From positions 7,501 to 71,500 of the forward strand of contig NZ_QXFI01000009.1 in assembly GCF_003584135.1 (NCBI RefSeq): a stretch of 64,000 nucleotides of DNA, given 5' to 3'. Shown here in pieces: positions 1 through 8,449 of this stretch; the first letter of the stretch is position 1; the number at the start of each line of letters is the position of its first letter. The notes beneath the pieces are model-generated. The model was not told the origin of the DNA, ran no database searches, and saw nothing but the letters and a program-made list of their open reading frames with translations. The position numbers and the translations under genes are program-made. The stretch is from Flagellimonas pelagia. Its GTDB lineage: Bacteria > Bacteroidota > Bacteroidia > Flavobacteriales > Flavobacteriaceae.

Positions 1-1618
1 TTAAATAGATGGTTGGAGGGCCCAAATCATAGACTTGTTTGAAGGATGGGTCATAGTTGTCAAAATTATCACCATCCGTAGCATAGAGTACAAGGTCGTT
101 GTTCGACTGTGCTGCCTTTAGATGGGATGTATAGATGTTCGACCCTGTTTCCTGAAGTATGATCAATGCTGCTGGATATTGCTTATAGATGGCTGTTTTG
201 AGATTTTCCAAAAAGATTTTGATGCCTTCTTTTCGATAGGCTTCGGGCATGCTCAATGAAGTATCGTACATCAAAAGGATTCTTGGTGCCACCATATTTT
301 GCTGCAACCATCCGGTAACTTCTTGGCCGTTGTCAATAATCTTGAAGTTTCCTGCCTTGAGTCCTTCCACAATGTTTCCAGTTTGATCTTTTGGGGTCAG
401 GGTCAAACGGACTTTGGGAAAGGTTTTTGGTTCTGCCTTGAGCTCCAATGAGGAGATTTCTTGAACATTAACAGTTTGGTCACTTTCTAGGGTTTTAAGA
501 AGTTCCAAATCCCTAAGTGGTCGTTCTCCTTCCAAGGTGAAGGGCTCCCCCAAAAAAGAGTGCTTTTCCAGATATTCCCTGTCCTTGTTCACGTCTTGTA
601 GCGATAGACAAGGGGTGAAATTACTGATTTGATATATGGATTTGGTGGCCTGTTCGCCAAAACCCATATTGTTCAAAAATTGTATTTTAATCTGATTTCC
701 AATTAGTTCCGAAGCTTTCCACATGCCTTCGACCAAAAGTGTCCTGTTCCAGTTGTCCAAGGCATTGGCATACTTGAGCGTGATATGGACTTCTTCATCT
801 TTGATGGAGTTCAATGCAGGGCCATCCCGGAATTTTTTATCACCGTTGGTGGGATGTAGATTGCCTGCGGGGACGTTAGGGTCGAAAACATGTGCATATT
901 TTTCTTCGCCATTTTCCATATAGACCACGGATGGAATCGAAGCTGGATCAAACCTAAAATTTATAGGGTCGTTCTTGATGTATTGCTCCCCCAACATCCC
1001 CAGTAGGTTATCGGCAAGGGCGTTGGAATCTTCCTCAATATTGGGTATTTCGGCAAATGACCCATTTTTCGGGGATGCTCCAAGTTTGTTTTGCCATTCC
1101 CGTATTTTTTTATCGGTGATCGGGGGAGCAAAAGGCGGAAGCTGTGGGTGGAAAACAATCTCTTTAGCCTGGTCAAGAGTGATTTCGGTCTGTTCACTGA
1201 TCACTCGGGCCTCAAATCCAGCTTCAGTGAGCATTTCCTTTAAAATTTCGGCTTTTTCACGTGGAGTGGCCAATCCGCAACGCAAGGCAACTACTGTTCC
1301 ATACAGGCTGTGCCGATCTATATCATGGAGGAAATCCCTTGTTCTGGGTACTATTTGAAAACTGTCCCGAACGAATTCTGTCATGGCCTCGGGGTCTTTG
1401 GAAGCCACCAATAACTTTCGCCGTCCAATCAAATGGTCAGGGCTTTTTTCCAGGGCCTCTATCATTTCTTCCCAAACATTGAAAGGTGGATTTCCCGTAC
1501 CTGTTTTGATTGTCGGACTTTTGTCCTTGCAAGACTGCAAGGAAGGCCATAAGGCGATTCCTGCACTTGCCAAGACAAGTTGCTGGAAGAAGCATCTTCT
1601 AGAGGTTTCGTTGTTCAT
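1..1618 (-). CDS. Tat/lipobox VWA-domain protein (3' end outside window)
   Basis: The reading frame is open from the ATG at 1618 to the left edge (539 codons, no stop), so the C-terminus is missing. The N-terminus has a twin-arginine motif (S-R-R-C-F-F), a hydrophobic stretch and a lipobox ending in L-Q-S-C, so it is probably a Tat-exported lipoprotein. Around residues 100-140 there is a stretch with the look of a transglutaminase-like fold (L-Y-G-T-V-V-A-L-R-C-G, then L-T-E-A-G-F-E-A-R-V-I), a weak assignment. Near residue 445 begins a von Willebrand factor A-like segment with the MIDAS pattern D-T-S-L-S after a hydrophobic strand. It is last in a minus-strand run starting at 4310, 22 bp after the preceding gene. 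The substrate or partner is unknown; a metal-dependent protein-binding role in the envelope is inferred from VWA. Confidence 0.7.
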   Translation of the reverse strand, partial: MNNETSRRCFFQQLVLASAGIALWPSLQSCKDKSPTIKTGTGNPPFNVWEEMIEALEKSPDHLIGRRKLLVASKDPEAMTEFVRDSFQIVPRTRDFLHDIDRHSLYGTVVALRCGLATPREKAEILKEMLTEAGFEARVISEQTEITLDQAKEIVFHPQLPPFAPPITDKKIREWQNKLGASPKNGSFAEIPNIEEDSNALADNLLGMLGEQYIKNDPINFRFDPASIPSVVYMENGEEKYAHVFDPNVPAGNLHPTNGDKKFRDGPALNSIKDEEVHITLKYANALDNWNRTLLVEGMWKASELIGNQIKIQFLNNMGFGEQATKSIYQISNFTPCLSLQDVNKDREYLEKHSFLGEPFTLEGERPLRDLELLKTLESDQTVNVQEISSLELKAEPKTFPKVRLTLTPKDQTGNIVEGLKAGNFKIIDNGQEVTGWLQQNMVAPRILLMYDTSLSMPEAYRKEGIKIFLENLKTAIYKQYPAALIILQETGSNIYTSHLKAAQSNNDLVLYATDGDNFDNYDPSFKQVYDLGPPTIYL

Positions 1619-1640
1619 GTATCGTTATGTTAAGATTGGG

Positions 1641-2408
1641 TCAGTTTTTGGAGCCCAACCCCATAAAACCATTCATAAACTGAAAATCTTTCCTATAAAT
1701 GGCCATGTCCTTTTGCTCCAAGGATTTTGCGGTCATGGTAAAACTGTATTTATCCTTCTTTTTATTGGTGCACACCATTTCCATGACCAATCCGTCCTTC
1801 ATTTGGTCAAGCCATTTGGGGTCGAACCCCTTGGGAATACTTTTTTTGTCATCACCAAAAACCTTGAAAAAACTAACAGGAGCGTCCGTGGCATAGTATA
1901 GGGTCATCAAATACTCGTCATTTTCCATTTGAATACCCTTACAGTTATAGTTCAGGATTACCTTTGGAGGAAGTTCACTATAGATATAATGTTCTTCGTT
2001 TTTGGCATTGTTCTCCAATGCTTCTTTGGGCAATGATACCATTTGGGCCATGTTTTCGCTGCCCATCCCTTTTTGTTTCAACATGAACATCGTGGAAATT
2101 TCAAGCCCTCTGTCGGTCACTACGAATAGCTGTCCCTGACCTTTCAATTGTTCATTGCTCATTTCCATTCCGTAGTATTTCACATCACCTTCCATGAACA
2201 TAAAATCCATGTTGCTTTCGTTTCCTTTACCATCTTTGATAAGGGTTTTGAACAGCCAGTTGAACTCATAGGACTCTGGTAGCATTTCGGGTTTCAGCTT
2301 GGCCGATTTACCAATAAGACCCCCGAGTTTGGTACCCAGGCTTTGTGCATTTGTTACGGAAATAACCATGCAACTTATAATGATGAGAATATTTCTTGTA
2401 CGTTTCAT
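1641..2408 (-). CDS. Secreted protein, DUF4412-like
   Basis: A 255-residue protein with a Sec signal peptide (cleavage likely after T-N-A-Q). The rest is polar, with repeated Met-rich strands (F-M-F-M-E-G-D-V-K-Y-Y-G-M-E-M) and a pattern of alternating beta strands like that of DUF4412 proteins, which are secreted Bacteroidota proteins of unknown function. I cannot confirm the family without a profile search. It lies 12 bp after the next gene upstream (2421-3359), which has a similar strand pattern, so the two may be distant paralogues. No catalytic motif is visible. A periplasmic or surface location is inferred from the signal peptide. Confidence 0.6.
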   Translation of the reverse strand: MKRTRNILIIISCMVISVTNAQSLGTKLGGLIGKSAKLKPEMLPESYEFNWLFKTLIKDGKGNESNMDFMFMEGDVKYYGMEMSNEQLKGQGQLFVVTDRGLEISTMFMLKQKGMGSENMAQMVSLPKEALENNAKNEEHYIYSELPPKVILNYNCKGIQMENDEYLMTLYYATDAPVSFFKVFGDDKKSIPKGFDPKWLDQMKDGLVMEMVCTNKKKDKYSFTMTAKSLEQKDMAIYRKDFQFMNGFMGLGSKN

Positions 2409-2420
2409 GTGATATGGTGT

Positions 2421-3359
2421 TTAGTTTTTACTTGGATCAAGGCCCATTTCTATCAAATCTTGCCCGAACATTTTATTTTCAAAGGCTGCCGGAAGGTTTA
2501 CCTCGCAATCTTTATAGGTGAATTTGACATACCCTTCGCTGGAGCCAAAATTGGGATTGTCCTTCATGTTGATGTTGATTTCTGCCAATCGATCCTGCCC
2601 ATCAAACAGGATATAGCTCCCCTCATATCCTTCCGCGATGACATTGAATTTGGTGCAATTGGCACTTCCTCGACAAGGAACACTGGATTCTTCATAGTCT
2701 CCGTTCCTAAAATCATCCGGGGAATACATAAAGGCAAATTCTACCATCATAAAGGCATTGATTTTTAATCCTTTGTCCCTAAACTCCTCTGTAACCTCCA
2801 TAAAACGGTCCATGGGTAGTTTGTAAGCACTGATGATCATGGTCGGGGCCATCATGGACATGGCTCCCAAGGACAGTAGGTTGGATTTTTCATAACGCCC
2901 ATCGTGTTCGTTGTAGGAGATGAAGTAGCCTTCGCTGTCATTGAAGGCGTGTGCGGGTTTTCCAGTGTTTTGATCCGTCCAGGTCATTTTCATGGCCAGC
3001 TGGTCCGCGTCAAAATAGCTGGTGGTATAGGATTGTTTTTCATCATCATAGGTTTCCACTATGACATCAGCATTGTAAAAGGCCCGTTTGGCATCGGTGT
3101 TTACATCTTTTGATGGATTTTCATATTTGATGGTTTTGGGTTCAGACCCATCAGGGTTGACTTCATTATTATCCCCTTTACCTGTGGCAGCATCGATACC
3201 TTTATTGGTTCCTTTGGATACTTCTTCGTCGGTACGGTTCAAAATGGTACGCTCCGCTGCTTGTTCCGCTTTCTTTTTCAGTTTCTTGAGAAATTGTCCC
3301 TGTACCTGAATCCCCAAGAATAAACAAGCTAGGATAGCCAATAGATATTTCATTTTCAT
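2421..3359 (-). CDS. Secreted protein, DUF4412-like
   Basis: A 312-residue protein with a signal peptide (M-K-M-K-Y-L-L-A-I-L..., cleavage near V-Q-G-Q). It is followed by a Lys-rich amphipathic segment (F-L-K-K-L-K-K-K-A-E-Q) and an Asp/Gly-rich linker to about residue 85. The remaining two thirds hold strands such as Y-F-D-A-D-Q-L-A-M-K-M and E-G-Y-F-I-S-Y-N-E, similar in style to the adjacent protein at 1641-2408. DUF4412 membership is a guess. Two start codons six bases apart (3359 and 3353) are possible; the first is used. Function unknown. Confidence 0.6.
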   Translation of the reverse strand: MKMKYLLAILACLFLGIQVQGQFLKKLKKKAEQAAERTILNRTDEEVSKGTNKGIDAATGKGDNNEVNPDGSEPKTIKYENPSKDVNTDAKRAFYNADVIVETYDDEKQSYTTSYFDADQLAMKMTWTDQNTGKPAHAFNDSEGYFISYNEHDGRYEKSNLLSLGAMSMMAPTMIISAYKLPMDRFMEVTEEFRDKGLKINAFMMVEFAFMYSPDDFRNGDYEESSVPCRGSANCTKFNVIAEGYEGSYILFDGQDRLAEININMKDNPNFGSSEGYVKFTYKDCEVNLPAAFENKMFGQDLIEMGLDPSKN

Positions 3360-3368
3360 GGTACTGTT

Positions 3369-4310
3369 TTATGGTTTTATGGTGAAGGTGTGCATCAGTT
3401 TTTTCTCGTCTGCCTTCGGCACTTCAGAAATCAATACATAGTTGCCAGGTGTCAAATCCACCTCAAAAAATCCATGGGAACCGCTAGGCAGATTGTTCAT
3501 GCCGCCCAAAAAGGTAAATCCTTCGGGTGCTGGGGTTCGTAGTCCCCTCGGGTCCATCCAGTTCATCCATTGGACAAGGGAATCCAAGGAAGCAGTATTG
3601 TCATATTTCACGAGATTTACATCGTGCCCTACAAAATGTTCCCAAACTTTTTGGTCCAAAAAATTAGTTCTGATAATCTGTTTTCCTTGTAATAGACTGT
3701 CCCGAAGTACGATACCCTCCGTACTGGAAATCTCCAAGGTAATGGAAGGCGCAGGAGGCTTAAGGTCCGTAGGTTCATCTTTTACAATAATCTCTTTCAA
3801 CATCCCGTGGGAGGTATGCCATTCCCCGTTGAACATTTTCACATAACACTCCATGATGTAGCGGCCGGGTTCTAAATAAACGGTGCTCTTGGCAGTATGC
3901 CTTGGTGAGATAAAACCGGTTCCTCCCATGTATTTTACCTGTTGGAACCACTCGGGCAGTTTGCCAAAAGCCGCGACGGCATTTTCTATATCACCTGCCA
4001 TAATAAGTTTCATACCTTCATTAAAGGGTGGTAAAATGTCTGTTTTGGTGTCCACAACTGTTTTGCCCTCAGGATAAAGGTCCAGCAGTACAAAATGCAC
4101 TTCGGGCGATTGGTTTTCATAGCTCAACGTGTTCCAACCCGAGTAAAGGGTGTCAGCAGTAAAGAATTCCATGCTCTGTGTCATGATGTCGACTTCTCCC
4201 ATTTTAAGCGGGGATAGGGTGGTAACTTGAGTTTCTTCTGCGGTATTTTTCTTCTCTTGCCGGCAGGATGCAAGCAAGATGATTAAGGATAGTAACAAGA
4301 TTGTTCTCAT
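3369..4310 (-). CDS. Lipoprotein of unknown function
   Basis: A 313-residue lipoprotein: M-R-T-I-L-L-L-S-L-I-I-L-L-A-S-C gives a clear lipobox with Cys16. It consists of two similar beta-rich halves. Each ends in a strand of the form 'P-G-x-Y-[IV]-[ML]' (E-P-G-R-Y-I-M-E-C near residue 155 and T-P-G-N-Y-V-L-I near 290), a style seen in cupredoxin-like or Ig-like folds. No metal-ligand set is obvious. It is the first gene of the minus-strand run ending at the left edge. A copy of the decamer CTATTATGTG lies 10 bp upstream of its start (4320-4329), and the same decamer occurs in the control region of the divergent LytTR regulator. I do not recognise a function. Confidence 0.6.
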   Translation of the reverse strand: MRTILLLSLIILLASCRQEKKNTAEETQVTTLSPLKMGEVDIMTQSMEFFTADTLYSGWNTLSYENQSPEVHFVLLDLYPEGKTVVDTKTDILPPFNEGMKLIMAGDIENAVAAFGKLPEWFQQVKYMGGTGFISPRHTAKSTVYLEPGRYIMECYVKMFNGEWHTSHGMLKEIIVKDEPTDLKPPAPSITLEISSTEGIVLRDSLLQGKQIIRTNFLDQKVWEHFVGHDVNLVKYDNTASLDSLVQWMNWMDPRGLRTPAPEGFTFLGGMNNLPSGSHGFFEVDLTPGNYVLISEVPKADEKKLMHTFTIKP

Positions 4311-4542
4311 AAGTAAACGCTATTATGTGTATGAATTGATTTTGATGTTGAGCACCAATAGGAATCTTCACCTCTGATTTTGGGAATAGATCCAAATGCA
4401 TTTTTTGGGAGAACTGTATCAAAACTAAAAAGTCAATGCGCTTTTTTTGGAGTGCTTTTATAACTGAAGAGGGTGAATATGTAATTGAATTACAGTTGTT
4501 TATAATTGGTAAAAAACAAACGGGTCGATAGTGTCCTTCCAG

Positions 4543-4591
4543 TTATTGTTCAAATGGATCCTATTATGTGCCCAAAATGACCAATTATGTG
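4543..4591 (+). promoter_or_regulatory. 21-bp-spaced direct repeats upstream of LytTR regulator
   Basis: The octamer ATTATGTG occurs at 4563-4570 and again at 4584-4591, exactly 21 bp apart. A degenerate third copy (TTATTGT) starts at 4543, one more 21-bp step upstream. LytTR regulators are known to bind pairs of about 9-bp direct repeats set two helical turns apart. The site is 58 bp upstream of a LytTR gene, so autoregulation is a reasonable inference. Apart from these repeats and the extra copy at 4320-4329, the 339-bp gap 4311-4649 shows no gene. Confidence 0.4.
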
Positions 4592-4649
4592 ATTCCGATA
4601 TGCGTTGAATGCTAAATGATTATCTTTAAATGACTTAACTAAACCAAAA

Positions 4650-5387
4650 ATGATCAAGGCCATTATTGTGGATGATGAATTCAATGCCATTAAGAACCTG
4701 AAGTGGGAAATTGAAAGGTTCTGTGGTGATGTAAAGGTATTGGATACGTTTACCGATCCGGTAGAAGCTATTTCGGCCATCAACTATTTAAAACCGGATT
4801 GTGTGTTCCTTGATATTGAAATGCCCGAAATGGACGGTTTTGAAATGCTGAACACACTCAAGTACCGCAGTTTTGACTTGATCATCACCTCCGCATACGA
4901 TAATTATGCCATCAAGGCTTTTCGGCAACATGCCATGGACTATTTGTTAAAGCCAGTGGATTCGGATGATCTCATAGAGGCTATAGACAGGATCAGGGCC
5001 AACAAACAGAAAAATGTGTTGGGATCTGAACTTAAAGGTCTTTTTGAAGAATGGCGCGAAGAGGGTGAAAAACGATTGGCTTTACCCATGGCAGGCAAAA
5101 CGCTTTATGTGGATCGGAATGACATTCTTTATTGCAAATCGGATGGAAACTACACCGAAGTGTTTTTTGAGAACGGCGGCAAGGAAGTGTTCAGCAAACG
5201 GTTAAAGGAATTGGAAGATTTGTTGGGCCAGGGTTTTTTTAGGGTACATAACTCCTATCTGGCACGGCTGAACGCCATTAAGGAATTTGTGAACCACGAC
5301 GGCCAATATCTTGTCTTGTGTGATGGTACCAATGTGCCCGTTTCCCGATCTAAAAAGGGAGAACTATTACAAATGCTAAATGGTTGA
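4650..5387 (+). CDS. LytTR-family response regulator
   Basis: A 245-residue two-domain regulator. Residues 1-120 form a receiver domain with acidic pocket D8-D9, phosphoacceptor D55 (F-L-D-I-E-M-P-E-M-D-G), T80 and K101 (L-L-K-P). Residues 140-245 are a LytTR DNA-binding domain (Y-V-D-R-N-D-I-L-Y-C-K-S-D-G-N-Y-T and F-F-R-V-H-N-S-Y-L-A-R-L-N). All receiver catalytic residues are present. The stop overlaps the kinase start by 8 bp, so the two are co-translated and form a two-component pair. Two-turn direct repeats upstream may be its own operator. Confidence 0.92.
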   Translation: MIKAIIVDDEFNAIKNLKWEIERFCGDVKVLDTFTDPVEAISAINYLKPDCVFLDIEMPEMDGFEMLNTLKYRSFDLIITSAYDNYAIKAFRQHAMDYLLKPVDSDDLIEAIDRIRANKQKNVLGSELKGLFEEWREEGEKRLALPMAGKTLYVDRNDILYCKSDGNYTEVFFENGGKEVFSKRLKELEDLLGQGFFRVHNSYLARLNAIKEFVNHDGQYLVLCDGTNVPVSRSKKGELLQMLNG

Positions 5388-6912
5388 CGGAACGTTGGAA
5401 CAAAGTTATCTGGAGTATTTTTACTACTACCCCTTTCAAAATGGGTTCCTGACCTTTACCTTGGGGTTTCTTTTCAGCCTCACGGTATATCATTTCTTAC
5501 TCTATTTCCAACAAAAGGATACGCTCTATCTGTATTATAGCGGCTATACTTTTTTTATCGTCCTGTCACAGTTGATACATATTCCCGATGGGTTTTTATA
5601 TCGGTTGCTTTACCCTGTCAAGATTGTCGTAAACTATCCCATGGTCTATACAGAGGCCTATTATATCCTCTATTTTGTGTTTGCCTTTAAATTTTTGAAC
5701 GTTAAGGAACAGTTCCCGAAATGGCACAACATCTGTTTTAAGATTCTCTATGTGGTAATCGGGTTTTGTGTGCTCAAATTGGTGATATACTTTTTCACCG
5801 GGGATTATTACTATCTGGATTTCGGATATCTGATATTTACCATATTGATGAGCATTTTGGGAATCATCACCTACATCCCATTTTTTAAGATGCGCAGCCC
5901 GGTCAAATATTATTTGATCGTGGGATCTATGATCTTGTTTGTCTTTTCCGTGATTTCCTTGGTAATTTATGAAGATTTGGAAAGTAGGGGGCTGTCCATT
6001 GAAGCGCCATATAGCATTTTGTATACCGGGTATATTTTGGAAAATGTACTGTTTTCCTTGGGACTTGGGCATAAGCAAAAGTTGATCTTGGATGAACGCA
6101 ATCGTTCCCAAGAAAAGCTTATTGCCCAATTCAAGGAAAACGAGGAGCTAAGAGTGGAAGTCCAGGCGCAGTTGGAAGAGAATGTGAAAACGATGAAAAT
6201 AAAGGCCGAAGCAGAACGCCTAAAGGGTCTTAAAACACAATATGACAAGGAGTTGGCCGAGTTGAAACTCTTGGCATTGCGAAGCCAGATGAACCCCCAT
6301 TTTATCTTCAATTCATTAAACTCGATCAAACGGTACATTATCGATAACGATAAGGAAAAAGCGGTGTATTACATGAACAAGTTCGCCAAGTTGATACGGC
6401 GGATCTTGGCATCGACCATGGAAAAGGAATCAAGTCTGGCCGACGAACTGGAGACTATGGAACTTTATGTGAACATTGAAAACCTTCGGTTCAACCATGA
6501 AATCCAATTTGATATCCAAATGGATCGTGATATAGCCGCCAACAGCGTTAAAATACCTTCATTGTTGCTACAGCCCTTTTTGGAGAATGCCATTTGGCAT
6601 GGACTTTCACCCAAGAAAAAGAACATGCATCTCCAAATTGTCATAAAAAGAATAAATGACTCAGTGCTTCAAATCGGAATTCACGATAATGGAATCGGCT
6701 TGAAGAAATCCCGTCAGATCAAGGAACGGAAAGTGCATAAAAATGATTCGGTAGGTATTTCTTTGTCCCGGGAACGATTGGAGCATTTCTCAAAAAAATA
6801 TCAAGGAGAAGGAAGTATCACTATTGTGGACTTACAGGATTTGGATCAAAAAGGGACAGGAACTCAGGTTTTGATTTCATTACCCATAAAATTGAATGAG
6901 CCCACGATATAA
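5380..6912 (+). CDS. LytS-like membrane sensor histidine kinase
   Basis: A 510-residue kinase. Residues 15-235 contain about seven hydrophobic spans resembling the 7TM part of 7TMR-DISM sensors, but without the usual extracellular N-terminal domain. A coiled coil follows (about 235-295). The His-kinase domain has its phosphoacceptor at H307 in the motif N-P-H-F-I-F-N-S-L-N-S, typical of the LytS/YehU class. The HATPase_c domain has an N box (L-E-N-A-I-W-H-G) and a G box (H-D-N-G-I-G). It overlaps the regulator gene by 8 bp and is its probable partner. The stimulus is unknown; the bare 7TM region suggests a membrane or small-molecule cue. Confidence 0.9.
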   Translation: MVDGTLEQSYLEYFYYYPFQNGFLTFTLGFLFSLTVYHFLLYFQQKDTLYLYYSGYTFFIVLSQLIHIPDGFLYRLLYPVKIVVNYPMVYTEAYYILYFVFAFKFLNVKEQFPKWHNICFKILYVVIGFCVLKLVIYFFTGDYYYLDFGYLIFTILMSILGIITYIPFFKMRSPVKYYLIVGSMILFVFSVISLVIYEDLESRGLSIEAPYSILYTGYILENVLFSLGLGHKQKLILDERNRSQEKLIAQFKENEELRVEVQAQLEENVKTMKIKAEAERLKGLKTQYDKELAELKLLALRSQMNPHFIFNSLNSIKRYIIDNDKEKAVYYMNKFAKLIRRILASTMEKESSLADELETMELYVNIENLRFNHEIQFDIQMDRDIAANSVKIPSLLLQPFLENAIWHGLSPKKKNMHLQIVIKRINDSVLQIGIHDNGIGLKKSRQIKERKVHKNDSVGISLSRERLEHFSKKYQGEGSITIVDLQDLDQKGTGTQVLISLPIKLNEPTI

Positions 6913-6945
6913 AAAAGGCTCCCCAAACCTAAGCTAAGGGAGCCT
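6911..6945 (-). terminator. Rho-independent terminator after gltD
   Basis: Inverted repeat AGGCTCCC (6916-6923) and GGGAGCCT (6938-6945). On the minus strand the hairpin is followed by six T residues (6911-6916). It lies 30 bp past the gltD stop and touches the stop codon of the convergent kinase gene. Confidence 0.8.
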
Positions 6946-6974
6946 GCTAGTTTAGTTGAGATTTATATAATGTA

Positions 6975-8441
6975 TTATACTCTTGGTAGGTCACCTTCCC
7001 CTTTTAAAGGGAGATAGGATTGCCCCATCAAATAGGCATCTACATGATGGGCGGCTTGTCGACCTTCAGAAATGGCCCAAACGATCAACGATTGTCCCCT
7101 TCTTTGATCACCGGCTACAAAAACTCCAGGTACATTGGTTTTATAGTTGGCAACCGAAGCCTTGATATTGGTCCGAGGATCCATTTCCAATCCCAATTGA
7201 TCTGCAATGGTGGTCTCAGAACCGGTAAAACCTAAGGCCAAAAGGGCCAAATCGCAATCCCACTCTTTTTCGGAGCCAGCAACTTCTTTAAGAATAGGTC
7301 GTTGGCCGGGAGTGGTTACCCATTCCACTTGCACGGTTACCAAGCTTTTTAAATTGCCATCCTTATCGCCGTTAAAATGTTTGGTGGAAATACTGAAAAC
7401 CCTTTCGGCACCTTCCTTATGCGACGAACTGGTTCGTAAACGCATGGGCCAAAACGGCCAAGGTTGACCTTCTGGTCGTTCTGTGGTGCCCATGGGCATG
7501 ATCTCAAAATTCGTCACCGATGCAGCACCATGACGGATAGAGGTTCCGATACAGTCTGATCCGGTATCACCTCCACCAATAACGATTACTTTTTTGCCTT
7601 TGGCAGTTAGTTCCTCGCCTTTGTAAGGTATTCCATCCACCTTGCGATTGTTCTGTGGAAGAAAATCCATGGCCTGAACTACCCCTTTCAAATCGGAACC
7701 TGGTATGGGCAGCCCACGGCGTACTGTGGCACCACCACAAAGCACAATGGCATCAAAATCCTGCTTTAGTTCAGTAGCTGTTACATCAACACCAACGTGA
7801 ACTCCTGTTTTAAATTCGATGCCTTCCTTCTTCATTACCTTCAAACGTCTGTCGATGACATTTTTTTCCATCTTAAAATCAGGAATGCCATAGCGCAATA
7901 GTCCTCCTATTTTTTCATCCCGTTCAAAAACTGTTACCTCGTGGCCAGCACGGTTGAGTTGTTGTGCGGTTGCCAGACCCGCGGGTCCGGAACCAATGAC
8001 GGCCACTTTTTTTCCTGTTCTTTTAGAAGGAGGTTCGGGTTGGATCCAACCGTTCTTGAAAGCGGTCTCCACAATGTTCTTCTCGATATTCTCAATGGAA
8101 ACTGGGTCTTCATTGATGCCTAGAACACAAGCTTCCTCGCAAGGTGCGGGGCATAATCTTCCTGTAAACTCCGGAAAGTTGTTGGTGGAATGCAGAATTT
8201 TGGCGGCTTTTTGCCATTTTCCTTGATAAACCGCATCGTTAAAATCGGGAATCAAATTGCCCAAAGGGCAACCGCTATGGCAAAAAGGGATACCGCAATC
8301 CATGCAGCGGGCTCCTTGGTTCTTGAGCTCACTTTCTTTGAGTGGCTCCGTAAACTCCTTATAGTTTTTGATGCGTTCTTCAACAGGGGCATAACCTTCC
8401 ACTTTCCTGTCAAATTCCATAAATCCTGTAATCTTTCCCAT
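6975..8441 (-). CDS. gltD: Glutamate synthase small (beta) subunit
   Basis: A 488-residue subunit that passes electrons from NADPH through FAD and iron-sulfur clusters to the large subunit, for glutamate formation from glutamine and 2-oxoglutarate. The N-terminus carries the two Cys sets for 4Fe-4S clusters: C46, C49, C54 and C58, then C97, C101 and C105. Two dinucleotide-binding motifs follow: V-I-G-S-G-P-A-G-L-A near residue 150 and V-I-G-G-G-D-T-G-S near 290. The length is normal. It lies 8 bp after gltB on the same strand and is closed by a terminator, so gltBD is a two-gene operon. Confidence 0.97.
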   Translation of the reverse strand: MGKITGFMEFDRKVEGYAPVEERIKNYKEFTEPLKESELKNQGARCMDCGIPFCHSGCPLGNLIPDFNDAVYQGKWQKAAKILHSTNNFPEFTGRLCPAPCEEACVLGINEDPVSIENIEKNIVETAFKNGWIQPEPPSKRTGKKVAVIGSGPAGLATAQQLNRAGHEVTVFERDEKIGGLLRYGIPDFKMEKNVIDRRLKVMKKEGIEFKTGVHVGVDVTATELKQDFDAIVLCGGATVRRGLPIPGSDLKGVVQAMDFLPQNNRKVDGIPYKGEELTAKGKKVIVIGGGDTGSDCIGTSIRHGAASVTNFEIMPMGTTERPEGQPWPFWPMRLRTSSSHKEGAERVFSISTKHFNGDKDGNLKSLVTVQVEWVTTPGQRPILKEVAGSEKEWDCDLALLALGFTGSETTIADQLGLEMDPRTNIKASVANYKTNVPGVFVAGDQRRGQSLIVWAISEGRQAAHHVDAYLMGQSYLPLKGEGDLPRV

Positions 8442-8449
8442 CTGTCAAA

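Noticed and set aside
961-1358. Open frames of 78-127 codons inside the region 961-1358
   Set aside because: They lie inside the real minus-strand VWA gene, which is open from 1618 to the window edge and has a signal, lipobox and MIDAS motif.
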